Shown: positions 26,971 to 42,523 of the stretch, in pieces
Numbering within the stretch: the stretch's first letter is position 1
How the letters are laid out: every line of letters starts with the position of its first letter
Assembly: GCA_963681505.1 (NCBI GenBank)
Contig: OY811980.1
Coordinates: 746,117-810,116, forward strand
Length of the DNA stretch: 64,000 nt
DNA from: Eunapius fragilis
Taxonomy: Eukaryota; Porifera; Demospongiae; Spongillida; Spongillidae
Reading direction: 5' to 3'
Made by a program: the position numbers and the translations under genes
The notes under the pieces: generated by a model
What the model saw: only the letters and a program-made list of their open reading frames with translations
The model's database searches: none
What the model was told of the DNA's origin: nothing

Positions 26971-28650
26971 TTAACACCGGGTTTACGTAAGACGCGGGGA
27001 AATCTTGATTATTTTGGGGATATTCAAAAACTGAAAAATTCCCTCTGAATGGAGTTGTTGCTTCATAATGCAGCATCTGCTATTATGAGCATTTTGATAG
27101 TCACAGCGTATTTACGACTGCCTTGGGGAAAATTGCCTTGGTCAAAAAAGGCCCGCAATGTCGGACTACCTAGCTAACGGGCCGCGGCAGGTGCACTTTT
27201 TTTCTAAGCAATCCCAGATCAGTCTTACAAGTTCATAATATACTATTGGTGGTATTTGAAAATACATTTGAAACTGTTTCTGTACCTCTGCCTTTTCGTT
27301 TGGCTGATTTTGTAAAGAATCGATATATGTTAAACCGCTAATTAGGCTACGCCCACACGCGGATGTACTTCATATTGCATGCTGTTTGATGTACATGTAC
27401 AGAAAATAAGCTCATACATGTATATCAGAGTGTTTCGAGCCAATGGTTTGATAATGTGTTAGCAGGAGTGAGAGTTCTGCAAAAATTAGGGCATGGGGAT
27501 GCATATGCATGTAATAGCAATGGTTGTTAGAGCTTAAGTCAATGTAGGCCCACACCCCCCCGCCCAACTTTCATATCAAGCTGTAGCATTCCAATGAAGA
27601 GGAGGCAAGGGGTTGTTTTTTCTCTTCACCTGTCCCCCATCCCTCCCTCCCCACTTTTCCCTGTGGACTTTATTTCAATTGCCCCTAGCTGTGGGAACAG
27701 TAGCAGGGACAGCTGTGAGAACAGTACCAGGGACAGCTGTGGGAACACAACTGTGAGAACAGTACCAGGGACAGCTGTGTGAAAACAGCTATGAGAACAG
27801 TACCAGGGACAGCTGTGGGAACACAGCTGTGAGAACAGTACCAGGGACAGCTGTGGGAACACAGTTGTGAGAACAGTACCAGGGACAGCTGTGGGAACAG
27901 TACCAGGGACAGCTGTGGGAACAGTAGCAGGGACAGCTGTGGGAACATTAGCAGGGACAGCAGGAGAAAGGACAACGGTATCTGCAGCGGCAGGGCAGCA
28001 AGGTGGACAGTACTAATGCTCCAAGGAACAACAGACTCAGCAACTATGCCTATGCTCATAGCTGGAGTGCTATGACGACGGGTTTTATTAGCCAATGCAG
28101 TTTCAACTTGTTTGCGAGGACGTCCGCGAGTGTGTTGCCTAAAATTACAGACACACATGAATTACACATTTTACATGCTCCGCTTCTGTTTTCCTTTTTC
28201 GGCTATGCATCCCGGTGCCATCCTCGTAAAATGCGAAACAATTTCGAGGCAGCTGTTAATAGGGTAATTGTATTCATCATTATTATTACTTCTCTTCGTG
28301 AGTAAAACACACTGCTCCTCGAAAGGCAGTTGCGTTGTCTTCACACATAGCTATTGTGTAGCCTTTCCTTATGCCAGAGATACTAATGGCACACTTTATA
28401 AGCCAAGAAATTATATAGAAAAAAGTGCACCTTGAAATCGAGGGCCATAGCGAAAACGCTAATGAGATTGGTTTGAGACTTCAGTGTACGACAACGGTAT
28501 GAACTTTTCGGCCCAAACTCTACAGTATGGTTGCATATAAGACGGTCTGTTAGGCAACGTAATTAGCTTGGGAATCAAACGTAAGGAGGGAATTATGAAA
28601 GTTTTATATTCCCCAAAATTTCCCCGCGTCTTACGTAAACCCGGTGTTAA
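26971..28650. mobile_element. Non-autonomous inverted-repeat DNA element with TTAA ends
   Basis: Both ends carry the same roughly 33-bp inverted repeat, starting TTAACACCGGGTTTACGTAA and continuing with GACGCGGGGAAA; TTAA lies at 26971-26974 and 28647-28650. TTAA at both ends fits a piggyBac-type target site. The 1.7-kb interior holds a ~25-bp minisatellite (27690-27960, GGGACAGCTGTGGGAACAGT-type) and no transposase that I can recognise. Family assignment is inferred from the TTAA alone. Confidence 0.7.
27690..27960. repeat. ~25-bp minisatellite inside the TTAA element
   Basis: Units of ACCAGGGACAGCTGTGGGAA with variants of 24-40 bp are repeated about ten times. The frames on both strands are repeat translations. 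Confidence 0.9.
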
Positions 28651-28927
28651 ACAAAGCAGATTGAGGTGTGTTCAAGGTCATCTTGTTCCAAATTTACTAG
28701 TTTAGTAGTGAGTGTCTCAGGCCATGCTAGAAGCTTTGGTCACTGCTCTAATTGTATGATAGGGTACAGCAAAATCACCCTTCTGGGTAGTTTTTCAAGT
28801 TTTCAAATAGTTAATTTTCTATCGAATTATTCATCATAAAGTTATTGGACACTGAATTTATAATTAGCCATAGCGAGTGTTACTTTTCTTTAATCTTAAT
28901 TTGAAGGGGGAAAAAAATACTACAAGG

Positions 28928-28933
28928 GTGGCT
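28928..28933. repeat. Left copy of 6-bp target-site duplication (GTGGCT)
   Basis: It directly abuts the left palindrome end; the partner is at 37448-37453, directly abutting the right end. Confidence 0.7.
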
Positions 28934-29439
28934 GGTCCGTGTAAGAAACCGCCACTCAATATTTCAATTGTTCAATTTATTGGAATTTGCAATTTTGACG
29001 CACTAATTGCCGATTTTTGATGATATTTGTAATTTTCACTACGTGAATAATTGATCTAGCGAGGTTTTTTCAAATTTTCAAAATTTCAATTAAAAATTGA
29101 AAAATTGAAATTTTGAAAAATGCTTCGTGCGGGCAGGTCCGTGGTCCGTGTACTTTTAGAGCACTCCGCGTCCCAATCAGTAAAAATATTTGGAATATGA
29201 TTTTCTATCACGAAATTGATGCAAACATCTCATTACTGGACATTTCGGCCATTTGAAGTTAGTCATTCGGAATATACGTCACCGCGCATATAAATATCTA
29301 AACTCCTAAACTTCAAATGGCCGAAACCTCAAACTCGTTTGAATTTTTACTTCCTTGTACGATTCGGACTAAATTCTATCCCCTCATTCCCAGTTGCCTT
29401 ATTTATAATTTTACTTGGTTTTCGCTTTAAAACTCTAAA

Positions 29440-29705
29440 CTTCTAAACTCCCGATACTCAACGGTTCAAATGTTTAGAAATTTAGGTTTTTAGTTGTAAA
29501 CTCCACGGTTCAAATGTTTAGAAATTTAGTCAACGGTTCAAATGTTTAGAAATTTAGGTTTTTAGTTGTAAACTCAACGGTTCAAATGTTTAGAAATTTA
29601 GGTTTTTATAGTTGTAAACTCAACGGTTCAGATGTTTAGAAGTTTAGGTTTTTAGTTGTAAACTCAACGGTTCAGATGTTTAGAAATTTAGGTTTTTTGT
29701 TGTAA
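29440..29705. repeat. ~44-bp tandem repeat in palindrome left arm
   Basis: Units around CAACGGTTCAAATGTTTAGA plus AATTTAGGTTTTTAGTTGTAAACT are repeated about six times. The mirrored array lies at about 36676-36941 in the right arm. Confidence 0.92.
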
Positions 29706-30151
29706 CTCGCTTATATATCCATCGTCCAAGCCTCGGTTAGTGACTTAGAGAGTTTTCATTACTTTTGGTGCAAAAATCAAATTTGGTCGAGTTCAATCCC
29801 CGAAGATGTTAAATCTGTTTATGTATTTGGTTATCCATATCCTCGTCTGTCCGGTTCCAGGAACCCACGTCGCTGAAGTTAATTGGGCTGACGCTTTGTG
29901 AGAATAATAAAGAAGTACGCAAGCCTGAGCTAAACGGTTACGTGCCAGGTATACGCGGGCTTCAAAGTTAGCGCCAGTGGCATCTTAGCATTTTGTTGGT
30001 GCAGGCGCACACTGATGGCTGCTATGCACATATGCATCCCTGTGTCAGTTTTTCCAGAAAACGTGTGGGTGGGTGTATCTGTGCATGTGTGTACATGTAC
30101 ATGTACAGGTTTGCATTTGCAAATGCAGCCAGCATTATGGTGTGTAATGGT

Positions 30152-30153
<2 letters not shown>

Positions 30154-30223
<70 letters not shown>
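30154..30223. repeat. (TG)n microsatellite in left arm (the only arm-to-arm length difference)
   Basis: A pure TG tract; its mirror (CA, about 36157-36228) differs by one dinucleotide. Confidence 0.9.
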
Positions 30224-30224
<1 letters not shown>

Positions 30225-31845
30225 ACTATGTGTGTGCAATGGGTTCATGTATTTGTGGCTGTATTTGATTGGCTTACCTTTTGGACTGTGGCCACACCCT
30301 CTTACATATAATGCTATCAGCTTGCTTTAAAAAAACTCTTCCTCTACCATTAGTACCTCCCTCTCTGGCCCCTCCTCCTCATGAATGAGGACATCAGTAG
30401 AAGATAGCTGCAGTGTTCCATGATGACCACACCCACCCAGCCCTCAAAAATACTGTGGTTTGAGGAAATCTAATCTGGCCATGGTAGGTATAGCACGTTC
30501 CAATGCTCTCTAAGGCAATTTCATTGGCTTACTGACTAAAATTCAAGCAAATGGATGCTTAATGCAGCTCATCCAGAATGGATGGGTTGTTGGTATCTGA
30601 CACTGTGGAAGCTGGATAGTCAATTAAGTAGATAAAGGGGTGCTGTAGTAACGTATCTGGTTTTGTCGGATGATCTGCCTTAACTGGACGGGTGTCCTCC
30701 ACCCTTTATTTTTTTTAAAGGTTTGCTTTCAAAGTGATCAGTAGTGATGTGTAACAAGCACTTATCCTCTTTTTCAGTTAGAGCCTCAGTCACCTGCTGA
30801 GTGCAGAAATTCTCCTAGAGTGGTCCTCCTCCAGGGATGGCACTGTGCACAGATGGTTTGGTCTGCAACTCCCAGATGGATAAACAACCTTGCTTGTATA
30901 GTACCTGCATTAGACCTTTAGCAGTAGTCAACTAGCTGCCACACACCCCTGCAATTGTTGCACGTGAAAATCTATTCCATTTGATGTATACTATATCTAC
31001 CCTCCAGAGGATTGTTCCAGTTGTAGCCATTACCACTTGTCTTTGACATGCTTTTGGGCTTAGACTACTAACCTAGTTTGTCTATAATCTCATCACTTCT
31101 CGTTCCCATGACCATAAATATCTAAATATCAAACCTAATTTCCTGCACAGCCATGCCAGAGATTATATTAGGGGATTGGAAGCTGATCGTGCACGTTTCG
31201 CTGTACCTATGCACAGAATATTCGAGGTAGTTTTAATATTAATCACACCTCTGAATTTATGGATTTTTGGTGAAAGACCATTGGGATTTGGAGTTGTCTC
31301 TCTTACAAAGTAAGCCAAAAAGTTTACTGTAACTTGATCAACAAATAAATGTAGCTCTATGAATATGATTTGACAATGCAATCTTTTTATGTTAGCCAAA
31401 TTCATATCTGCTATTTCTTTTGCTTCACACTTGTGAAAGGATGCTATTTTTTTTTACTTCACACTAGTGAAAGGATGGTATTTTTTCCCTGGGTAACTGC
31501 TCGTTACCTGTTAAAGCTTTAGTTTCTTTTTTGTGCTTTAAATGTCTTGCATTGTGTGTTGATGAAGGTTTTAACTTTTAAGAGTGATCCTTGCCAATGT
31601 TTTGCTGCAAGATCCTGAAAACATGATTTGGTACACAGGACACAGCTTGAAGTTGTGTTGTGTGGTTACTGTAATGCAGCGTGAAACTGACACCAATATT
31701 TTAGTACGGTCAAAACCCATGCATATGCCAATATACATTTTGGGTCACGTTTATGGTTTGAAATTAATTTTGTTTTCATGCATGGGTGGATCAAACTTTA
31801 GGCTAGGAAGAATTCCACAGTACACAGACCAGCTAAAGTGAAAGC

Positions 31846-32201
31846 CTATGACTGCTTGAAAGGCTTTCTGCTGCACTTGTGGTGATCAGGGCAGATAGTG
31901 CACATGAGATGACAGTGTGTACAACAGAACTCCTCCGCAGGACCATTGCGTCCATCTATACATTCATAAAAATATGCCACTGTTACTTGTAATCTTGGAC
32001 ACAAGCAGCTACCAAGATCGAGGTTCTGAGGGAGACCACTGGCCCCTCCCACTGGGATGTTCATTTTTTGTTCACAGGTAGGACACTTGAACACTTGTTG
32101 GGAACCACTTTTCTCTATCACAGAATGTAGTCATACTGACAGAAGGAGTGCAGACATACACGTAGTAGAATTCTTGGATGACTGCGATAACAACGTGGTA
32201 T
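31846..32201 (-). pseudogene. TRIM-like RING/B-box fragment, left arm
   Basis: Minus-strand sequence has RING-like SHPRILLRVCLHSFCQYDYI, then, after a frame change, VFKCPTCEQKMNIPVGGASG and a B-box-like EEFCCTHCHLMCTICPDHHK, then a stop. In TRIM E3 ubiquitin ligases the RING begins with a CxxC that is not preserved here, and no coiled coil or C-terminal domain follows. It is probably a captured and decayed TRIM exon. The identical mirror copy is in the right arm. Confidence 0.55.
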
Positions 32202-32672
32202 ACCTATCCTGCCCAGCCCCTCTCCCCACTCATTTACCTGCTATGGAATTCATTTGTCTCCATGGCTAAGCATATGGAATTTCTGCTGAACTATAAAATA
32301 TCGTGCTCAGACACCATTACATCTCACATGGGTCTGAGTACAAAACATGATAGTTATAATTACTGGTACAGCACAAAGCAGTGCAAAAAAAAAAAAAAAA
32401 AAACTGGTTGGGGGGGGGAGGGATTTGTGTATGGTATCAATACATGCATGGCTCCTTGCATCCAAATACCCAGGGCAGGACACTGGGACCCCACAGACTT
32501 GATGTATACATCATTTGCAATTATGCATAGTTATATGTGTCGCACTTGATTCTCTTTTTTCTTCTTGTTCTCAAAAACAGACCTGAATAGCAGGATATAT
32601 GTGTGTATGTTCAGAGTAATCATTAAAGACCAATGAGCATAGCATTATGTGAGCAGGTGTACTGCATGTACA

Positions 32673-33706
32673 GCTGGGAGGGAGGAGAGTGTGGAATGGT
32701 AGGGAAAACACACAACACAGAGCTGTAGATAATCTATTCACTGGGTTGGATCTGTAGTGTGATCTTTTGCTGGTTATCCAAGCATTCACAGTTTGTTTTC
32801 GGCCATTTTCAGCCTCTGTTCCAGAATGGTCTATGTCATGGGTACAATCACAAGATGATGAAATGGAAAATAATCTCACACCTATTAAACCTTTGGTCTT
32901 ACTATGAGGCATGTTAAATTAAAATGTTCTTTTGATATTTACATGGCGACCTGATGTCGACATAATATCTTCCTAGGTAGTATGACATCTTTCTTTCTTC
33001 TTCATTAAGAATCACATGGTGGAGAGGATCTGGGTTGTATTTCACCGTGCAACTATCCAATGAAAAGCAGGCCTGATTGATATGGATAAAAAAGGAAGCT
33101 TGGACAATGCTGTACACCGCTTCATCCTGGTTTGAAATAAATGTTGGAGCAATGATGACAGCATAATAGTTCTTGGAATCAGCTCCACGTCTCACATCTG
33201 ATGTGGGAATTCCTGAATGAGTAGCTGTACATGTTTCTGCCTCCATTTTTTGAATAGCAAGAAAGCTTTTAAGAACAGGTGGATATTGTAACATAAATGT
33301 CACAATTTACATTTCCTATTTGAAACTTGCTGTCATATTTAACAACATTCAAGTCTGGTTCCATCCATTAGATATACATGTTCTGTAAACAGGCTTTGCA
33401 TAAGTGCAGTACACGACAAATGCCATCACTTGACTGATTTTGGTGTATGTACTGATTTCAATTTAATGTATATGGAATGTTGCACGAGATCACGAGATTC
33501 AAGTTTGACCCTTGTGGATAGATTTATATACACACAAGTAAATAAAAACATTCTCTAACAAGATCTGTTGTTGGTATATAGGATTGACTAATGGTGGTGT
33601 AAAAAGCACGGAAGAAATTTTACTGGAAAATTGAAATAGGCCTATATTTAGCACACATGGGCTATTTCAAAATTTCTGTCACACTTGTTTCTGTGCTTTT
33701 TACTGT
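32673..33706. other. Unique loop of the giant palindrome
   Basis: A 1.03-kb single-copy spacer between the arms. It holds a 129-codon minus-strand frame (32914-33303) and a 113-codon one (32571-32912, overlapping the arm), neither with a domain I recognise. Near its right end (about 33585-33705) is a short hairpin whose GGTGGTGTAAAAAGCACGGA and CCTATATTTAGCACAC resemble the core of the hairpin element at 37931-38250. Confidence 0.6.
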
Positions 33707-34177
33707 TGTACATGCAGTACACCTGCTCACATAATGCTATGCTCATTGGTCTTTAATGATTACTCTGAACATACACACATATATCCTGCTATTCAGGTCT
33801 GTTTTTGAGAACAAGAAGAAAAAAGAGAATCAAGTGCGACACATATAACTATGCATAATTGCAAATGATGTATACATCAAGTCTGTGGGGTCCCAGTGTC
33901 CTGCCCTGGGTATTTGGATGCAAGGAGCCATGCATGTATTGATACCATACACAAATCCCTCCCCCCCCCAACCAGTTTTTTTTTTTTTTTTTTTGCACTG
34001 CTTTGTGCTGTACCAGTAATTATAACTATCATGTTTTGTACTCAGACCCATGTGAGATGTAATGGTGTCTGAGCACGATATTTTATAGTTCAGCAGAAAT
34101 TCCATATGCTTAGCCATGGAGACAAATGAATTCCATAGCAGGTAAATGAGTGGGGAGAGGGGCTGGGCAGGATAGGT

Positions 34178-34533
34178 ATACCACGTTGTTATCGCAGTCA
34201 TCCAAGAATTCTACTACGTGTATGTCTGCACTCCTTCTGTCAGTATGACTACATTCTGTGATAGAGAAAAGTGGTTCCCAACAAGTGTTCAAGTGTCCTA
34301 CCTGTGAACAAAAAATGAACATCCCAGTGGGAGGGGCCAGTGGTCTCCCTCAGAACCTCGATCTTGGTAGCTGCTTGTGTCCAAGATTACAAGTAACAGT
34401 GGCATATTTTTATGAATGTATAGATGGACGCAATGGTCCTGCGGAGGAGTTCTGTTGTACACACTGTCATCTCATGTGCACTATCTGCCCTGATCACCAC
34501 AAGTGCAGCAGAAAGCCTTTCAAGCAGTCATAG
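34178..34533 (+). pseudogene. TRIM-like RING/B-box fragment, right arm
   Basis: The exact mirror of 31846-32201, with the same frame change and stop. It is listed separately because it lies on the other strand. Confidence 0.55.
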
Positions 34534-36154
34534 GCTTTCACTTTAGCTGGTCTGTGTACTGTGGAATTCTTCCTAGCCTAAAGTTTGATCCACCCATGCA
34601 TGAAAACAAAATTAATTTCAAACCATAAACGTGACCCAAAATGTATATTGGCATATGCATGGGTTTTGACCGTACTAAAATATTGGTGTCAGTTTCACGC
34701 TGCATTACAGTAACCACACAACACAACTTCAAGCTGTGTCCTGTGTACCAAATCATGTTTTCAGGATCTTGCAGCAAAACATTGGCAAGGATCACTCTTA
34801 AAAGTTAAAACCTTCATCAACACACAATGCAAGACATTTAAAGCACAAAAAAGAAACTAAAGCTTTAACAGGTAACGAGCAGTTACCCAGGGAAAAAATA
34901 CCATCCTTTCACTAGTGTGAAGTAAAAAAAAATAGCATCCTTTCACAAGTGTGAAGCAAAAGAAATAGCAGATATGAATTTGGCTAACATAAAAAGATTG
35001 CATTGTCAAATCATATTCATAGAGCTACATTTATTTGTTGATCAAGTTACAGTAAACTTTTTGGCTTACTTTGTAAGAGAGACAACTCCAAATCCCAATG
35101 GTCTTTCACCAAAAATCCATAAATTCAGAGGTGTGATTAATATTAAAACTACCTCGAATATTCTGTGCATAGGTACAGCGAAACGTGCACGATCAGCTTC
35201 CAATCCCCTAATATAATCTCTGGCATGGCTGTGCAGGAAATTAGGTTTGATATTTAGATATTTATGGTCATGGGAACGAGAAGTGATGAGATTATAGACA
35301 AACTAGGTTAGTAGTCTAAGCCCAAAAGCATGTCAAAGACAAGTGGTAATGGCTACAACTGGAACAATCCTCTGGAGGGTAGATATAGTATACATCAAAT
35401 GGAATAGATTTTCACGTGCAACAATTGCAGGGGTGTGTGGCAGCTAGTTGACTACTGCTAAAGGTCTAATGCAGGTACTATACAAGCAAGGTTGTTTATC
35501 CATCTGGGAGTTGCAGACCAAACCATCTGTGCACAGTGCCATCCCTGGAGGAGGACCACTCTAGGAGAATTTCTGCACTCAGCAGGTGACTGAGGCTCTA
35601 ACTGAAAAAGAGGATAAGTGCTTGTTACACATCACTACTGATCACTTTGAAAGCAAACCTTTAAAAAAAATAAAGGGTGGAGGACACCCGTCCAGTTAAG
35701 GCAGATCATCCGACAAAACCAGATACGTTACTACAGCACCCCTTTATCTACTTAATTGACTATCCAGCTTCCACAGTGTCAGATACCAACAACCCATCCA
35801 TTCTGGATGAGCTGCATTAAGCATCCATTTGCTTGAATTTTAGTCAGTAAGCCAATGAAATTGCCTTAGAGAGCATTGGAACGTGCTATACCTACCATGG
35901 CCAGATTAGATTTCCTCAAACCACAGTATTTTTGAGGGCTGGGTGGGTGTGGTCATCATGGAACACTGCAGCTATCTTCTACTGATGTCCTCATTCATGA
36001 GGAGGAGGGGCCAGAGAGGGAGGTACTAATGGTAGAGGAAGAGTTTTTTTAAAGCAAGCTGATAGCATTATATGTAAGAGGGTGTGGCCACAGTCCAAAA
36101 GGTAAGCCAATCAAATACAGCCACAAATACATGAACCCATTGCACACACATAGT

Positions 36155-36229
<75 letters not shown>

Positions 36230-37447
36230 ACCATTACACACCATAATGCTGGCTGCATTTGCAAATGCAAACCTGTACATGTACATGTACACACATGCAC
36301 AGATACACCCACCCACACGTTTTCTGGAAAAACTGACACAGGGATGCATATGTGCATAGCAGCCATCAGTGTGCGCCTGCACCAACAAAATGCTAAGATG
36401 CCACTGGCGCTAACTTTGAAGCCCGCGTATACCTGGCACGTAACCGTTTAGCTCAGGCTTGCGTACTTCTTTATTATTCTCACAAAGCGTCAGCCCAATT
36501 AACTTCAGCGACGTGGGTTCCTGGAACCGGACAGACGAGGATATGGATAACCAAATACATAAACAGATTTAACATCTTCGGGGATTGAACTCGACCAAAT
36601 TTGATTTTTGCACCAAAAGTAATGAAAACTCTCTAAGTCACTAACCGAGGCTTGGACGATGGATATATAAGCGAGTTACAACAAAAAACCTAAATTTCTA
36701 AACATCTGAACCGTTGAGTTTACAACTAAAAACCTAAACTTCTAAACATCTGAACCGTTGAGTTTACAACTATAAAAACCTAAATTTCTAAACATTTGAA
36801 CCGTTGAGTTTACAACTAAAAACCTAAATTTCTAAACATTTGAACCGTTGACTAAATTTCTAAACATTTGAACCGTGGAGTTTACAACTAAAAACCTAAA
36901 TTTCTAAACATTTGAACCGTTGAGTATCGGGAGTTTAGAAGTTTAGAGTTTTAAAGCGAAAACCAAGTAAAATTATAAATAAGGCAACTGGGAATGAGGG
37001 GATAGAATTTAGTCCGAATCGTACAAGGAAGTAAAAATTCAAACGAGTTTGAGGTTTCGGCCATTTGAAGTTTAGGAGTTTAGATATTTATATGCGCGGT
37101 GACGTATATTCCGAATGACTAACTTCAAATGGCCGAAATGTCCAGTAATGAGATGTTTGCATCAATTTCGTGATAGAAAATCATATTCCAAATATTTTTA
37201 CTGATTGGGACGCGGAGTGCTCTAAAAGTACACGGACCACGGACCTGCCCGCACGAAGCATTTTTCAAAATTTCAATTTTTCAATTTTTAATTGAAATTT
37301 TGAAAATTTGAAAAAACCTCGCTAGATCAATTATTCACGTAGTGAAAATTACAAATATCATCAAAAATCGGCAATTAGTGCGTCAAAATTGCAAATTCCA
37401 ATAAATTGAACAATTGAAATATTGAGTGGCGGTTTCTTACACGGACC

Positions 37448-37930
37448 GTGGCTGTCCTATCGGAAGTTTCGCTAGAAAACTTCCATATCCGACTATGAAA
37501 TCATTATAAACACGCGATCCGTTTATAACGAGACTCCTGACGATCGGATCGTTTAGCTAGTTGTAATCAAACGAGATGACGAAATGGAGTAGCTTCGTTG
37601 TATGTTTTTATGTCTCAATAAAACCGCGCGGTTGTAGAGAACTCCTGCCCGTCCTCGTACCCAGTCCCGGAATAATCCTTCTCCTTCTTGACCACACATA
37701 ACCATAACTCATGACAGGAACACATTTAAAGTTCACCAATAGCTTTAGAATTGACTGGAAGAGTGCCTACTGTGATCAAATAGTCGATGGTATATTTTGG
37801 TAATTGTATCGTTAGATTTCGGCCGTACTAAACGTTACTCGTATCATTACGGCCGAACCTTAGAATTGTCGATACCAAACCAGAAAACTACAGCAAATAA
37901 TTTACAATCAACTATACGGTAGTGTAAGAC
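37448..37930. other. Unassigned spacer right of the palindrome
   Basis: It begins with the right copy of GTGGCT. I see no gene or long repeat. A short inverted pair (CGGAAGTTTCGCTAG/AAAACTTCC) lies near 37460-37485. Confidence 0.5.
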
Positions 37931-38250
37931 GTATAATTAGATATGAGAAAAAATAAGTAACTAAAAACGTTTTCTATGAGAAAGTTGGTGAGATATAGGA
38001 TTTGAAGGCAATGGTGGTGCAAAAAGCAAGGAAACAAGAGTCTGTAATAGTAAGGGAAATTTAAATGTCATAGTCCTATATTTAGCACACCAACATAGTA
38101 TAGGCTACAAACGGGCTAAATATGACTATGACATTTTCCCTTACTATTACAGACTCTTGTTTCCTTGCTTTATGCACCACCATTGCCTTCAAATCCTATA
38201 TCTCACAAACTTTCTCATAGAGAATGTTTTTAGTTACTTGTCTAATTATA
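37931..38250. mobile_element. ~320-bp hairpin (foldback/MITE-like) element
   Basis: The two halves are near-perfect reverse complements from TATAATTAGA (37931) to TCTAATTATA (38250), with one 13-bp insertion near the left end. The core is GGTGGTGCAAAAAGCAAGGA. TA at each extremity could be a Tc1/mariner-type target duplication, but the family is unproven. Confidence 0.75.
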
Positions 38251-39066
38251 ACCAGTCTCGCAGCCAAGTCATAATGAGTGCATTTCTTTAACAACTACAG
38301 TCTCGCACATATGTGTGCTGGTCATGAGTTTCCAGTTCATTTCTTCATTAACTGTACACATGGTGCCTTAGCCGCTGATCTTTAGTTGGGTCCCCACATT
38401 GTTTGATTGCACGACTTTCTGCTCACTTGTATGACTTGCGAAAAGATATGTAACAAGGAGAGAAGGAAGGGGGGGGGGGGGGGGGGGGGAAAGGGGGGGA
38501 GAAAGGAAGGAAGGATGGAGATATCTAGTGAACAAACGACCAGCTGATGTTTTGGTTGGTAGTTGGGATGGTAACCTGCAGCACTTGATATCTCTGTTAC
38601 ATCTCTGCTTAAATCAAACACTATCATTTGAAGCGAGCATAACAGAACCAGTTGAGCTACTGCAGATCTGAGCTCATCACGTTTGTTTACATCACACCCT
38701 AAATGTCAACATTTAGGGTGGGAGTGTGTTCCACTGGTGGTCAAGTCTCTCTGGAGCTTGGGGCAAACATGTTCTTAGCTCCTTCTGTCTTTGGCTATAC
38801 TCAGCCGGGGGGGGGGGGGGGGGGGGAGAGGACATTTATGGCCTTTACATACATATATAAATATAAATATATATCTGGGTTTCTATATGTAATATAGACA
38901 ATGGGATGGACTTTCTCACATTTGGAATATTTTCAGGCATTGCTCGTGTATCATCATGTGATATACAAATCTAAATAAACATACAACATGTACCTACAAA
39001 CAGGGGGAGATAAATGCTATTGTGAACGATTCTTTTTTCTTCGTTTACAATTAGCTGAAGTTCCTC
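38251..39066. other. Spacer with G homopolymer runs; 3' flank of reductase copy A
   Basis: There are G runs at about 38470-38488 and 38808-38826. From about 38933 the sequence matches the flank of the second reductase copy (about 49815 on), which marks the duplication edge. No gene is supported. Confidence 0.6.
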
Positions 39067-41883
<2,817 letters not shown>

Positions 41884-42523
41884 GGCTGTCTCGACGTAAA
41901 ATGTAAATAGATTATTGATTGATCAGGGCCGCTTGCTAATAAATAAATACCCATCTGCATATAAGTCGCTGATTCCATGGGAACGGCAAGACATTTATGT
42001 CCATTTCTCACCATGAATATCATACCGTAATAGGTACATCACATATAAGGGATAAGAGATGAATTCTCGCCACATAGATGCGCGTGTAGGCTGCATACAG
42101 TACTTACTCACTACACTGATGCATTCCCTACATATCTAGACTACTACATGCGGGATTGCGCGAACTATATCATGATGTGGTCGTGCAATTCCACAGCAAA
42201 ATGACGTGCGAACACGAAGGTAGTTATAAGTACACAATTCTTATGCCGCACGCTGCAAATATGTACAATATGCATGCATGGGGGATCCTGATATCTGTAC
42301 GTACGTGTGCAAAAGCGTTCATGACTACGGATATGCATGTTATACAGTCCACCTATTCTGATTTTTGGAGAAAATCATATCGTCTTGTACATTGTGAGTG
42401 TCTTAGAGTACCTTATCATTTTGAAAGTGATAGAATGAGCGGTAAGAATTTAGTGAATTTTCTATGAAAATTGTAAAGCGATTACTCGTAACGCTTAAAA
42501 ATCACAATATAAATATTGTATAA

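Larger units (their letters stand above)
28934..37447. mobile_element. Giant foldback element: 8.5-kb near-perfect palindrome
   Basis: The left arm (28934-32672) and right arm (33707-37447) are reverse complements over about 3.74 kb. The only differences I found are a 2-bp length change in the TG/CA tract, so mirrored coordinates sum to 66379 inside the tract and 66381 outside it. The ends read GGTCCGTGTAAGAAACCGCC inward and are flanked by a 6-bp direct repeat, GTGGCT (28928-28933 and 37448-37453), as expected of a target-site duplication. The loop (32673-33706) is unique. No transposase is recognised; each arm holds a decayed TRIM-like fragment. The main alternative is an assembly or haplotype artefact, which the flanking direct repeat argues against. 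Confidence 0.8.

Noticed and set aside
31163-31841. Mirrored 80- and 85-codon ORFs in the palindrome arms
   Set aside because: No recognisable motif. Mirroring is due to the arms, so conservation between arms is not evidence of coding.
32178-32549. 123-codon ORF repeated at 33830-34201
   Set aside because: It lies antisense to the TRIM-like fragment region and is duplicated only because of the palindrome; no domain is recognised.
28934-37447. Pure assembly artefact as explanation of the palindrome
   Set aside because: Not excluded, but the exact 6-bp direct repeat at both arm tips and the 2-bp arm difference favour a real insertion.
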